Source: Varroa destructor
Taxonomy: Eukaryota > Arthropoda > Arachnida > Mesostigmata > Varroidae
NCBI RefSeq assembly: GCF_002443255.2
Contig: NW_019211455.1
Span: forward strand, 52,972,801-53,036,800
Length of the DNA stretch: 64,000 nucleotides
Direction: 5' to 3'
In this document: one piece after another, positions 29,201 through 41,421 of the stretch
Layout: each line of letters begins with the position of its first letter
Numbering within the stretch: the stretch's first letter is position 1
The notes under the pieces: model-generated
Database searches by the model: none
What the model saw: only the letters and a program-made list of their open reading frames with translations
What the model was told of the DNA's origin: nothing
Position numbers and translations under genes: made by a program

Positions 29201-32200
29201 AAAAACGTTAAAGCGTACTTCAGCCAATGCGCGATAAGTTACTCTTAGATAGAACTCATAGATTGGCTCAATGGATGACACGGATGTGCGTCTATAGCGG
29301 GTATTTGGAACCATTTTTAGAGTCACTCGTTTGTGGTTTGGCTCAAGTCCTTAAAGTGGACAATATTTGCAGAGCAGGACATAACACGGGTAGACTTGAT
29401 TGAATGGCACTTTGAGCTATGAGACATTTCTTTTTTAGAGATTTTAGCATGTCTTAACAGAGTGTTCACATTAGAAAATTAAAATATTGAACAATATTCT
29501 CTCTCTATAATTATATGATAAATTAGTATGGTTGGCGGGATTGTAGCATGAAAAGCACGAATTGTTCAATCAATGAAATTTTTTTTGCTGAACTTACTTT
29601 TAACATTTTGGTAGCGAGTCAGACCATTATTCATGTACGATAGAGAACTCGTCGAACAAATTAGGCTTGGCTTTAGATGAGAACATTCAATCTTATAGAT
29701 GATGAGCATAGCCATACTAATAACATATTTCTATGAAATACCCGTACGGACTATTCATAGTACTGTTAGCCGTATCGCTTCTGTATGCAGGACGTACGTG
29801 CATCAAAATAAGACGCAGACAAAAAAAATCGTGCAAGAACAGAATTGCAATAACGGTCATCGTCTTGAAGAAAAACGCAAGAACAACAGCGGCGAATTCT
29901 AACGAAGTCGTTATCCAACCAAGGCAAACTCATACCGAAATCGTGTGGGCATTACTAGAACGGTATCTAATGATTTATCTATGTCCGTTTGTTTGCAGCT
30001 TCCCGCGATTGTAGTGTTACTATTGCTGCTCCTTCTCCAACGCTGAATTCGGCTACGTAGTCGTATATTTTTTAGCCCTGCTACGGCCATAACGTGTCCT
30101 TTTTCCATTTCTTATATATTCTATTCGGAGACGTATACATGCGTAGAAAGACTTTCACGCAAAAAATCTGGTCTCCGGTCATCCGGTGGCCGCTTTTATG
30201 AAATAATCGGCCAGACCACATTCTTTAATTGCGGCTTTCCTCTTCAGTGTGTATCTGCCGGTGCGCTGCCTTATACCCGCTAATTTTCAGCTGAAAATCC
30301 GCTTCTTTGAATATAATTGAGTTTTCGACTGACGCTTCGCGCTTCCCTACTCTTCATCTTTTTGTTCTTGGCTGACATTCGTTGAAAACGACTTTCGTTT
30401 GCAAAACGTTAAATAACAGATGGTCCAGAGGGGTGGTTAGAAAGAGCGTTACTTACGAAAATTTTCTGCCTCATGAGCGACAGCTCCAACCGTTAGAGCC
30501 CCTACAGTAGCAGCCAAAATGACGATAGCATGACAATGCAACCGGAATTCAAAGATCTAGCTAACGTCACGCGGAACGCAGTTCGTCTAGATGATGCGGC
30601 CCTTAATAGCAAACAGACGACAGCAGGTGAACTATAAAGGAACGATGTAGTCGGGCCACCTTAAAAAAAAGATGATCTTTGCTCGAAGCATTATCAGGCG
30701 AGGGACAGTTTGTCATGTTTGCCTCCCTCATGAAAACATGACTTAGATTTCCGGCTACATTTTTACGATCAGCTTGACCAAAGGAAAAAATAAAAATGAA
30801 AACGTGCTATGCAAAGTCAAAAATCGACTTTTAACAAAATAGAATACAAGTGTGAAAGTGAAAAAGCTAGTAGTGGAAACGATAAAAAAAAACTTACAAC
30901 AAGTTTAAAGCTGTTTATAGATGAAAGAAACCGAAACTTAGTAACGCTCTTTACCTGTTCATTCATCATACGGTCGCACACAGGGCTCAATACGGAAAAC
31001 GTTAACAGGACGACAGCACGTAGATTACCACAAAATATTGAGACATTTATTGAAAACAAACCACCACGGCAAGATCAAAGGAAATATGACCAATCGTTCC
31101 CAAGCAAATTGTTAATGGTATAGTTAATTTCGTTTAGTTATAGCGAACTGTAATTCTTTTCAGTTTGACAACAGCCGTTAACACGCCGAGTATGCTGCTA
31201 CAATATATACCTTAAAAATGTGCATTATGTAACTAAAAGCACATACGAAGGTCATAACTGTTTGTAAGATCCACTAACACAATAATCCTTTTCACTGTAA
31301 CTACGACAATTGAAGGGAAACTGATGCGTATACGCACACTCATATATATTATTATCGGGTTTCTGACCGCAGTGAACACGCGCAAAGACGAACGTACGAC
31401 AAGGACTTGCCAACAATCTCGGAACCAGCCGTAGTTAATACGATTCGAAGGCATAGTAGTGGTGAGACGGGAGAGGATATCCAGAAGATAACGGCGAATC
31501 CTTAAGCTACGCTAGATATTAATACTTACTGGGTGGTTACTGAGTCGAGTTTCCTCTTTATCTGGCGTACGTTGAGGTTCGCAAGAAAGATAGATAACGG
31601 CTTAAATTGTTAGCGGTCTCGAGGCGCATCAACAGATACAGCTGTATTTCTTCTACTGGATTTGCGCATCAAATTCATGGACACCTCACAACTCTAGTCA
31701 ACAATGACCAAGTCGGTAAAAGGTGACCTCTCTACGCTACAGAGATGTACTTCAACCAACGCCATAAAAAAGATGTGGCCTGTATTTTGCGTGAAGTACC
31801 AAACTGGCATACTCGTAACGTGTCAAAATAGTACGCTTTGTTAAAACAACGAACCTGTCCTTTTCTAAACGGTTGACTTTTGATGACTATTTTTATCCCA
31901 CCACCAAATAACCATCATTTAACCTCAGTACGCTATAAATTCTTAATACATTTATGATTCTTCGAAGTGTGACTATTAGATACTTAGTCAACTATTGAAG
32001 AAATCGTTTTTAGTAAAAAATATAACCTGAGAAGAAAACTAGTAAATAACAATTAATATGCTTTGTCTTTTTGACTAAGTTTAAGAAAAGCGCCGCACAT
32101 AACGACAACGAAAGTTCTGTGATGAATATTCTGAGATACTTATGGTCAGACATCAATAGAAGGTCTGAAAAACTGAAATAGGTCTAAGAAAATTTCAGAA

Positions 32201-32429
32201 CAGAAACAGGAACATGACTTTCTTCAGATCAAGAAATCTATCGAATTTGGTCCGTTTTTCTCTAGATGCAAACAATAATCTCTCGAGACGGCGGCAATTG
32301 TAGTTTACAAATTGATGTACAGCTGAAGCTTGCCGACAAATTATTGGCATACACTTTTTTCAGAAACTCCATTATTCAATAGGTAAAAAAAAAATAAGGG
32401 ATCAAGTACATAAGCACCTCGCTACCTAG
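20261..32429. other. No recognised gene; several GC-richer patches
   Basis: GC-richer patches at about 20.5-21.3, 22.1-23.4 and 25.5-26.5 kb carry overlapping frames of up to 146 codons on both strands. They are rich in Ser, Ala, Arg and Gln codons of CAG/GCA type, a sign of composition rather than selection. The remaining DNA is AT-rich with short A and T runs (for example about 24,540). No exon with a known homologue was found. Confidence 0.45.
30283..30298. repeat. 16-bp perfect palindrome
   Basis: ATTTTCAGCTGAAAAT is exactly self-complementary. It contains a CAGCTG E-box core, but no gene context shows whether it is a binding site. Confidence 0.6.
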
Positions 32430-32610
32430 AGAAATTGTGACGGTCGCGCATCGTGTAGACGCTCCAGGTGTGGCCGGACCTTTAAGGGCCTTAGGCACTA
32501 TTATGTATTCTGCCGTAACGCAGTCTTCCTCGGCTCAACTGTGGATTTTTTGTTTGACGTTAGTGTTGGTGACCTATTATATGAATACGATTAATAGTAA
32601 GCGTACTAAG
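32430..32610 (+). CDS. Candidate exon with one membrane segment, gene unknown
   Basis: A stop-free frame (phase: one base, then 60 codons) lies between CGCTACCTAG|A and ACTAAG|GTATGT, the latter a strong donor. The peptide reads EIVTVAHRVDAPGVAG... and contains a ~15-residue hydrophobic stretch (LWIFCLTLVLVTYYM) followed by NTINSKRTK, like a type II membrane anchor plus stem. It ends in phase 0, as required by the candidate exon at 33690. Frame length alone is not significant at this composition and no homologue is recognised. Confidence 0.25.
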
Positions 32611-33689
32611 GTATGTACATTTTCTAAATGTCCTTTGTATCACTAGTATAGATAAACTTCTAGTGGAGGCATTAGAGGAGACAAAGCTTGAATAGCCTAT
32701 ACGTTCGCTAGGGCAAACAAGAACAGACAACGTACATAAAGTCTGCGAATCAGTAATCAACAAGCTATTGAGGCACAAAAACACCTTAGAACGGTTCAGA
32801 CAACGGTAAATTATGACCGCTGAAGGTGGCATTCGATGACCGACTATATCTAGACAAAGACACTTGTAGCCATTGTTCCAAACGTCTTGCGACAGCTGTC
32901 AACTGTAGCATGTGAGACAGGTCAAGCGGAAATCTTATAGCGTTCCCTAGTAGAAAAGCAAGTCTTTTTAAGAAATAAACAAAAACGTTATAGCTAGCGT
33001 CTCACTAATCCGAATGACCGATCACCAACGGTTCAAAAATAGTTTTTGTCGGTTTGACTCTTTATTGTGTTGTTGTTGCTGTCGTTCAAAAAAAAAAACG
33101 TCTCGATAAATTATAGCGCCGTGATACCGTTTTTCATGTACTAATTGTTGGACTAAGAGATTTGAAGCGACTAACGAAATTTTTGCGGTACGTTTCGGTT
33201 CAACTTACTCGAAGGTAATGAATTAGCAGCTTTGCTTGCGCTGTACTACGAAATATCCTAAGTAGCAAATGTAAATAGCAAGAATCTTAACTAGTATTTT
33301 ATGATGATGATTCTGCCAACAGAATGCACCCCGTTTCCATATATGTTTAGACAAACAAAAAAAACATCTAACCCGCACCAGCTTTGTGATATGTATACGT
33401 AAAACAGTTACGATATCACCAACCAAAGCGCAAGTGGTGCTTGCTTCAGTCTTTAACGTGTAGAACGACTAACAGATAACACAATAGTGTTATATGATGG
33501 GACGACGGCCGTCAAAACGGGTGACGACGTACAGCCACGTTATCGAAAGTCGCCACCTGGCTTCTGAGCGATGTGCGATACCGAAACGATCGACTGGTTA
33601 GGTTTTTTTTTACAAATGGAGTTTCAATTAAAAAGATAGTGAGCGAAGATGGAGGTCTGCAGATGACTGACCTGCTTTTTGATCAGTAG

Positions 33690-33820
33690 TGTGAGTTTGT
33701 GGGCCCTGTTCGCCTAAAACAAACTCTTGATCAGCCATTCGATGAAGCTGAATTGGTGCCTTGGGAGTTCTCTGATGGGCAAATTGTAGAAGCATCAACG
33801 ACTCCTCACCTTAGCATCAG
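33690..33820 (+). CDS. Candidate exon, product unknown
   Basis: Forty-three codons plus two bases lie between a possible acceptor (CTTTTTGATCAGTAG|TGT) and donor ATCAG|GTAAAC. The acidic peptide contains RLKQTLDQPFDEAELVPWEF and SDGQIVEAS, with codon usage that looks protein-coding. The start phase (0) matches the end phase of the candidate exon at 32430-32610, across a 1,079-base intron. I could not place a following exon in phase 2. The stretch starting at 34386 has a good acceptor but is open only in phase 0. Confidence 0.25.
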
Positions 33821-36099
33821 GTAAACTAAGTCAGTCTACAGTGTCCAAATACAAAAGTATACACCTTCACTGGAACACAGTCACATATGCATGCATGCAG
33901 AGTAATCAAATACTATGGTTATTACTCAGACGGAAGAATGTGTTAATTAAAAGGTACCAATACTCGTATTACTGATATTACGAACTAAGAACTTCTACGC
34001 CAGACACTGAGTTCATTTTCGCCTTACATTTAGTTGTCAAACAGACAAGCTTCTTCAAAATAAATATTTACCATCACGGCCATCAGTTCCTCTAGCTATT
34101 TCCTTTCGTGTTCCGGAAAACCGTTTAAATAACTGCAGTCAGATTATCCAAAACCGTTTGTTTTCGAAGTTTGGTCTCAAGGGATCTATTTTTCCGGCAA
34201 AGCAGTTCCTCCTCTAATAATGTTACTACTGCTCGACTGGTCAACACACTGCTTACGGCCATCTAAAGGCATTAAGTAAGGACGAAATTGTTAAGCAAGC
34301 GTTTGATTAGGTTTTATAACCACCGTCTTTTCTGTCATGTTGATTTATCTAATAAATAGTAACTGTTGCTTTCTTTTCAAAACAGTTGGTTGGAGCCTTT
34401 GACCGGCCATATCTAAGTGATACATTTCTAAGTGTTTCGTCCAAGGAAAGACAATTTTTCGCTCCTAGTCACTTGGGTCTGCATAGATATTTAAAGATGT
34501 ATATTCGACTCCATATAGGTACATTCATGCGCGTGTACGGATCTGGCCATTCGTCGACGCAACGTTTAGGCCCGCTTAACAGTCATACGAGGAATAATAG
34601 GATAGCTCGCCAAACTACCTGCCTGCCGCTGACCCGAAACTTCCACGATCGTTCGCGTTTACGGCGCTAGCGTCACACTAAGTATGCCATAGCGATTATG
34701 ACGAACCGGTTACCACAGCTGACACAGGCCCTATTATAGCTAGCCCGCGTCTTGCCCTGTTACTTAAGGACGCCTGTAGGGTTAATTATTCGTCTTAAAT
34801 ACCTATGTCGTAACAGATTAATATCCAGTAATATTGTCATTGCAAGTTTCTACTCATCGAAGAATGGTAGTACAATTAAATTTCTGCTGGTGATTTTGTC
34901 AGAATTGCCAGTTTGTCTCAGTGTATTGTAAACATATTCGTTCCACCGCTGGCTTCTATTTAGATAATCGATTCGGATCGTCGACTTCAGCATAAGCTTG
35001 TCTCTTACCTTTTTCTCAAGTGTGCGAAATGTACAGGATGTTCCGGTCGATTTGTCTGCTAGCGTATGTCTTCAAGTAATATGTTTTCCTCAGCGATAAT
35101 AGATATTATTCCTATTCACTTGGGTAGAACACGATTGACGTCGACTTATTTATTCGTACTTGTGAACAGTTAAGTCCTCGCGTATATCCGTTAGGTAGTG
35201 TACAGAGAATCACAATATTACTATTATAGAGGATAAACATTTAGCTATCTAGCCATCGTCAAAGAAAGCTGATGTATACTTTGAAGCCAGCCTCGCTCAC
35301 GCTACGCGGCCGAGTAAACGAGTGACATCTAGCTATTTAAAGCAGAGCTGTCACACGTGCTGTTGTCGTCTTTGCGTTAGTTACAATTATACTGCATCAT
35401 GATTATGTCACACTTTTGTAAAACTGACATCCAGCTCACAAACCCCGCTAGGAAACAATCCGCTGACAGCTCACTCTCGCAGTTGAAACGTAAAAGTGCC
35501 ATCCGCAATAAAGCACGTGTATCACCATCTTCAATATTAGATCATATCGCGGTACCTGTCAGCCAGCATCAGTTCGCGACAGTCACGATCCATTCTCCCG
35601 TTATGTTGCCCGTTTGCAAAGCGAATCACCAAAACAACTTGTTTCTGCCGCGGAGAAAAATCTGTCGAACGAGTTAAGAGCTTCGTCACGTGTCAATAGG
35701 GCGCATGCTGTCTTGGGGATGCTGGAGTGCACTCCTCCTTGTTATTACCTACAACTCGACTTGCATCGGCCGGAGATCTGTTCGCGCTTCCAAGTACCTT
35801 ACCTGGCTACTATTTGAGGGCGATCAAAATGCTTAGGGCTGGTGCAAATGAATTGTCGTACCCTGCTCGTATATTGCTCAAGGTAAACGGGATACTTGTA
35901 TAGCTTCGAAGTGTGTGCAGACAACTTCATCTCAATCAGACTCTCTCGATTCTTCTCGCCGTTCCAGCTTGACATCAGTCACCTGTACATTGTCAACAAC
36001 TGTGTCGCTGATTGGCTAAGTCTTAGCTGATAAATACGTTGTTAAGGATTAGCTGGATAGCTATGTCAATCACTAATAAACTAATCACTAATCACAACC
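33821..36099. other. No recognised gene
   Basis: A strong-looking plus-strand acceptor (GCTTTCTTTTCAAAACAG) ends at 34,385. It is followed by 94 open codons (starting LVGAFDRPYLSDTF), with a possible donor at about 34,516. No homologue is recognised. The 35.3-36.1 kb stretch becomes gradually GC-richer toward the block at 36.1 kb. Confidence 0.4.
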
Positions 36100-36483
36100 C
36101 TCAACATCAACGCAGAGCTTCGTAACTTCTACACATAGGGAAGATCTGCGAACAGCATCTCCAGGCTGTCTGTCAACACCACACAACAAGCGCCACGGCA
36201 CTATCACACAGCCTTTGATTCTATTGTCACTATGACTTCAATACCAGTTGCCACAGCAAGTATCGGCGCACACTGGACCCTCGATTATCACCGATGCAAT
36301 TACCTGGGATTCTCTGTTTGCTCTTTTTTTCCCTCTCTGTATTCTTTCGGCGTTATTCGTTGCTCAGCATACGCGCTGTCTGGACAAGCCATCCTACAGC
36401 ACGCGCTCAACGCTACTGCCAGCGTCCCACTGACTGACACGAGCGGACGCCGTTTGCGCAGCAAAAAGCAGACGGACAAACCG

Positions 36484-36547
36484 ACGGACGGACGGACGGA
36501 CGGACAGACAGACAGGCAGGCAGGCAGTCAGCCAGCCAGCCAGCCAC
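36484..36547. repeat. Compound tetranucleotide repeat with stepwise unit change
   Basis: Units run ACGG x5, ACAG x3, GCAG x3, TCAG x1, CCAG x3, CCAC x1, all in perfect 4-base register. Each change of block alters a single position of the unit. It sits inside the GC-richer block at 36.1-37.1 kb. Confidence 0.95.
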
Positions 36548-37000
36548 CCAACCGGACATTCAGACAGAAAGCTGGTGGCGGCGCTGCGGCCGCTGCTTGG
36601 CGGCGGTTGCTGCAACTCGTTCCTCTCCAACAGAGCTCGACACGGCACGGCTAAACGGACGGCGCGCGGCTCAACTTCGTAGCCGCCTCCAGCTAATAAC
36701 GATAATAATTCATTCACTCACCAGCCCGTTTGGCTGTTGGCCAACAACAGCAGCTCCGGTAGCGAGCTTTTAACTTCGGCTGGCCGTACTCGTTGTTGCT
36801 AGTCAAGCACGGAGCGACCAGCAGACCGGTGCATTGGGCAGTAGGGGCGCTCCCGCCAGCGGAGGCCAGCAACAGCGCCAACGTGAGCTAGCGGAGCGCT
36901 GCAAAGCAGTTCACGGGCACGACAGTCACAGCAGAGGCTATAGGAACGACAGTGAGAGGAAGGGAAAGAAGCAAAAATTGACTGACAACGGCCAGCAGCC

Positions 37001-37024
37001 AAACAAACAAACAAACAAACGAAC
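37001..37024. repeat. (AAAC)5 microsatellite
   Basis: Five perfect AAAC units followed by GAAC. On the minus strand they create the hydrophobic Phe/Val/Cys/Leu run that mimics a signal peptide in open frames there. Confidence 0.95.
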
Positions 37025-37145
37025 AGATACAGGGGTACCGATGCTGAAGACCGGAGCTGCATCTGGCCCGCCCGCAATAGACCGTCATCGACCGGTTCAT
37101 CTATCTGTCCTATTGCGGAACATGATGGTATTGCCGATGTGACGG

Positions 37146-40100
37146 AAAAAAGCTTCGCTTGATAGTTGCTTGCAAATTGTCGGTTACCAAGATGAATCTA
37201 TGGAGTCCGCTGGTGCAGAGAGCAAGAGCCTCTGTTATCTGTTTTATTGATGTATCACTGCAGGTGGCAATGGTGTTGTCGACGATAACGGCTAGGTAGG
37301 GTGGTGATACCGCTCACAGATGGCTGGTATAGCAGTTATACACGGTTATTCGGCCTTATATGATTAAGGCCAGATTTCCTGCGATGGCACAGGTGCGGTT
37401 TTCGCGTGTTTGTCTGTGTCCAATGCGAAAAATCAACTAAGATTTGCTATCGAAAAAGAGTCAAATGTATTTGGTGTGTTTAGTGGCAGCGAATTGTTAC
37501 TGCAGGAGTTGTTATACTAACTAATTGTTTATGTATCGCCGCCAATTAGCTATTGACTTGGGGCTCCACTTGTTACTGGAAAATATTTCGTATATCTGCG
37601 CGATCCCTGGCGTTTCTCCTTTTTCATTTTGTTCCTAAGTTTCGTTTGCTAGATGTGCCATTGTTCTGTATGATCTTCTTGGATCTTTATGGCCGACAGG
37701 AAATAGTAAGCTTAAGTTGATACGAAAAGAAACTCACACAGATGAGATCAAGACCAGAAAGGCGTTTAGGTAGATCTGGGTCTTCAAACACACATAGATT
37801 TGACTAGGGTCGAATCTTGAGCATTTCGCGCATAAAGCGCTTGAATCACGACTGCGACGAAGAGCCGCAAACAAATTTAACAAACTTGAAGTAGCCTTTA
37901 ATTTGAAATAAAGATGTCTTAAGTTTGGGAAGAAGGTTCAAGATCGTCGTTGAAAAGCGCGAGCAGATATGCGAATAGCCGAAAGGAGAACAGCTTATAA
38001 CGGCTGGTGGAAAGGGTTTCGTAGACGAGCATTGAAAGGGTGCGAGCAAGCGAGAGAGGTTCCCGTGACGGAACAGGAACTGCTGTTACGGAGCAATGGG
38101 AGTAGACGACACCGGTGCGCGGAAACCGTGTCCGCGCCGGACGGAAAATTACCGACAAATCTGATATGAATTAATCACAAATAAATAATGCATCACATGG
38201 TAAACGTACAGTGATGTGTATCCTAGTTTATTACTTGATGAATGAGTCTGTGGGCGTACTATAGTCTATAAATGAAAGTGTTTTAGATACAGAAATTAAT
38301 AGAATTGCCGTCCCAGTAGCCTATGAACTATCGCTTAAAAAAGAAATCCCGTTTGGCAGAGAAACACTGACAACTTAACACTGTTGTTAGTTATTTAATT
38401 TATACAGCTTGAAAATTCTAGTCAGCCAAACATTCGTCTAAATGCCCCGAATTTTACGTTTAGGACAGTCTTAGTTAGGTATTACTTCACATTCTGGGCG
38501 TCGACACGAAATGAAGCGTGCCAATGTTAACTTTTAAACCGGGCCATTGGATGTGTTTCCAAAATGCGCTACCACAGCACCATCATGGCCTGCCTTGAGG
38601 CTTCGTTCGCGTCTTTATTCAGTTCATTATCTAATTTGCATCGTGCCATAGTAATATATAGAAAATCTCTATTTCTACTCTTGAAAAAGAAATAGCGGGT
38701 CGATTTTAGTTTTATATAACTCAAGTTAGTGTTCGATACTTATGTGCATATTAGGATAACAATTGTTCATAATCGAGCAACAGATCCAGCGCGCACTTTG
38801 GCTGGGTATCTAAGCGTAATGGTCACCTTAACACCTGCCCGAAAACCCCAACTGTTACGCTGTGTAGTATCTGGCTGCTCAGAGGCCGTGTATTCCCATC
38901 CCTGACGCTTATTTTACGTTATTCAATAAGCTTTTTGGTATTGCCTACGATGAGAGGCGAAGCTAATTCCCTAATCTTAAGCTGTTTACAAGTTGTTTAG
39001 TGGTTAGATGAAACGATCATAGGTAAAAATCAAATATTACATGCAGGATCCGCGTACCTTTAGTTCCTGTTTTTGCGAAGGCTCGTTAAAATATCATCGA
39101 ATTATTAAGCATTAAAATAAAAAGATGCAGGAGAGGGGCGTGCGACATATTCTAGTTACTTTTAAATAGATTATATTAGGCAATACGGCTATGATTAGTT
39201 TAAAGCTCAAAACAAATTTTACCTGTAGATTAATCAGGTTAGGTCACACTGAGAAACGCTGACTAAATCCAGTTTCCGATGGAAACATTTATGGAACAGT
39301 GATTCAGTACCTGACGGGAACCTTTTCATACATATCGAGAAATTAAGCATCACCTATAAAGCGTGTGCCGACAGCTCTAATAAATAAATAATACGACGAG
39401 TCGAACTAGGATAATCCGACCTAAAATACGTTATACGAAGAACAGTTCCTGATATACTACTCATCATAGGTCAATAGGCTATCAAAAAATACTTAGTGAT
39501 AGGATAAAAGAAATATTAGATAGTTGCCTAGAGAGATTTGGGCGTTACGTTCGATCTGGAGATGATCTTGCGATAAACTATTGTGAATGTCGCTGAGGGA
39601 GTTTTCAACATCAGTAACCCAGTCCTCCAGGTGTTCTCAGTGTGTACCAACGCCAAAAATCTTTGCCGACAGAGCTTTAGTTATGTATAAATAAATACGT
39701 TTTGTCTATGTGTAGATGCATTTTCAGAAAAAAAAAAAAAAAAAAACGTTGCTTTGTGGTTTACAAGAGAAACGGGTGAAACGGGTTTCTCAGTAATGGC
39801 ATAATCCTCCAAGCCAAATGACCTACTCTAATATACCTCAACTTCAACATATTATTTTTAATCGAGTATTCTATAGTTGTATTCGATTTTGGTAAGTTTC
39901 ACGTACGCTGAGACAGCAACTTGAAGCCTGGCTGTTTGGTAAAATAAGATTCTACTTAGAAAAAAGCTAACCTAGGGTCAAAACCATATACTGCTTCAAG
40001 TATAAGCTTATTCCTGCCTGCTGCCTGTACGCTGATGTCCGATCCTATAATGAGCCTGTTTTTGCCTCGCCCCCTTTGCCAGTATATCTCCATTACATAC

Positions 40101-40342
40101 AACTATTACATGCAAATTTTGCGTCTCGTTTATTTTTTATTTAGCAGCTTTAATGATGTGAATAACTCATCTATTTTTAGATTTAGCATAAAGGACTTGC
40201 GCTGGTTAGCAGTTTAGCAATTGGTATTGCCAAGCTTTTCTATAGGTCTTTCAAAGGGCCTACAAAACAGCATGGTAACCATACAAATAGCTATTAAGCT
40301 TGATGAACAATACCGCTTTAATTCCCTATTGTTTGTTCAGTC
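37146..40342. other. No recognised gene
   Basis: AT-rich DNA with short frames only. It contains the (A)19 tract at 39728. A minus-strand frame at 37,846-38,158 overlaps plus-strand frames and has no recognisable content. Confidence 0.5.
39728..39746. repeat. (A)19 tract
   Basis: Nineteen consecutive A residues. No target-site duplication or recognisable retroposed gene body was seen next to it, so it is recorded only as a homopolymer. Confidence 0.95.
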
Positions 40343-40358
40343 TTTATTTTCTTGGTTA

Positions 40359-40649
40359 TTAATATGTGGCAATAATCTTAATCAACGCTGATAATTGAAC
40401 TGGTGTAACATCATGCCTATTAACTGTAGTTACCATAACAGTGCACTCGAAGACATGCGCAATTGCCACCAGCTCATGTCGTACTTTTGCCCTTTGGTAT
40501 GGCACTTCTAACATTTCAAAAACTCGGCTGATGTTGGCCAAAGGAAGGTGCAAAAAACGAGGCCCATAGTCCTCAATAGCAACGGTACTATAGTAACTTT
40601 CCTTACCTTCCACCGTACTTCGTGCGACAGCACTTCGGAAATTGTTGTT
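40359..40649 (-). CDS. Candidate terminal exon, faintly sulfotransferase-like
   Basis: A 96-codon open frame runs from just after a TAG (possible acceptor ATCTAG|AAC) to a TAA at 40359. An AATAAA follows at 40343-40348, about ten bases beyond the stop. The peptide has VAIEDYGPRF and, 10-20 residues later, ANISRVFEMLEVP. In many Golgi and cytosolic sulfotransferases an E-D-Y/L motif is followed by an amphipathic helix ending F-L-x-[LIV]-P, and the order here is the same. The cofactor-binding motifs would lie in upstream exons, which I did not find. An internal GTAAGG donor-like site argues against it. Length is not significant by itself. Confidence 0.22.
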   Translation of the reverse strand, partial: NNNFRSAVARSTVEGKESYYSTVAIEDYGPRFLHLPLANISRVFEMLEVPYQRAKVRHELVAIAHVFECTVMVTTVNRHDVTPVQLSALIKIIATY

Positions 40650-41401
40650 CTAGATGTTGCTGTACATTGTAAATTTCTATGATTTCGAATCGTTTCGTCA
40701 TTGCCCCCTCTACTCTAACCCCACTCGTAAAAAAGGATAGGTAGAGACGAAAACGGAGAAGCTAACACGTTACACAAAACTGAATAGCATGGCTAGTGCA
40801 ATCTATCCTTGCTAAAAGCTTTTCGAGGTAAGAAAAAGTAGTGCAAAAGGCTGAATCGTCCTAAAAGAAGTTTAAATTGAACGTTAAAAACTTGAGACCG
40901 TTCACAAAAGTAGAAAGAGAAACCTAGCCTAGATACTTAATTGAAGATGGATTTGCCTACCAGATCAGGATGTGGTTATCGATGATGAGGAAAACAGCAT
41001 CTTAACGCTTGTAAACAACCGTAATAAAAAGTAAATTTTCAAGCATTAATGCGAGCAGCATCTCAAGTGTAAATGAAATGTAATTCTATCGAAGTATAGT
41101 CGACACCCTTCCGATCAAATTGGGAGTGTAGGACAAAGGACGTCAAAGCTTCTTACATTGCTTGTTAATATTACACAGTTGCTTTCATTGACATGTTGGC
41201 CTGAATCATTATTCATTTCTTCTATAACTGCTTTTCACGAATTTTCCTTCCTGTGCTCGTTTTACCCGAAGTAGCATTTGTATATTAGCTATAAAGAAGA
41301 GAACTCCTAGATAATCGTGTACATCTTGTGAAGAGGGATTTGGAGGTTACATTTTTTTTTCAGAAATAGATATTATAGTTTATACCCTTCCTTTATTCTA
41401 T

Positions 41402-41421
41402 TTTATTTATTTATTTATTTA
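41402..41421. repeat. (TTTA)5 microsatellite
   Basis: Five perfect TTTA units within a wider T- and A-rich stretch (about 41,350-41,430). Confidence 0.95.

Larger units (their letters stand above)
36100..37145. promoter_or_regulatory. GC-richer block, candidate promoter/5'UTR region
   Basis: This kilobase is clearly richer in G and C than its surroundings. It is rich in CAG/CAACAG-type triplets often seen in arthropod 5'UTRs, and carries the compound repeat and (AAAC)5. A near-perfect donor lies on each strand: minus GGGCTG|GTGAGTG at 36722/36721 and plus GCCAAC|GTGAGC at 36882/36883. Several frames of 60-140 codons cross it on both strands, but they contain the repeats and resemble no protein I know. 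I read it as untranslated first-exon or promoter sequence of an unknown gene, direction undecided. Confidence 0.3.

Noticed and set aside
34386..34670. 94-codon plus-strand frame after a strong acceptor
   Set aside because: Not included as a coding exon because its only open phase (0) does not fit the upstream candidate exon ending in phase 2, and no homologue is known.
36799..37100. Signal-peptide-like minus-strand start (LYLFVCLFVCLAAG)
   Set aside because: The hydrophobic run is the (AAAC)5 microsatellite read on the minus strand.
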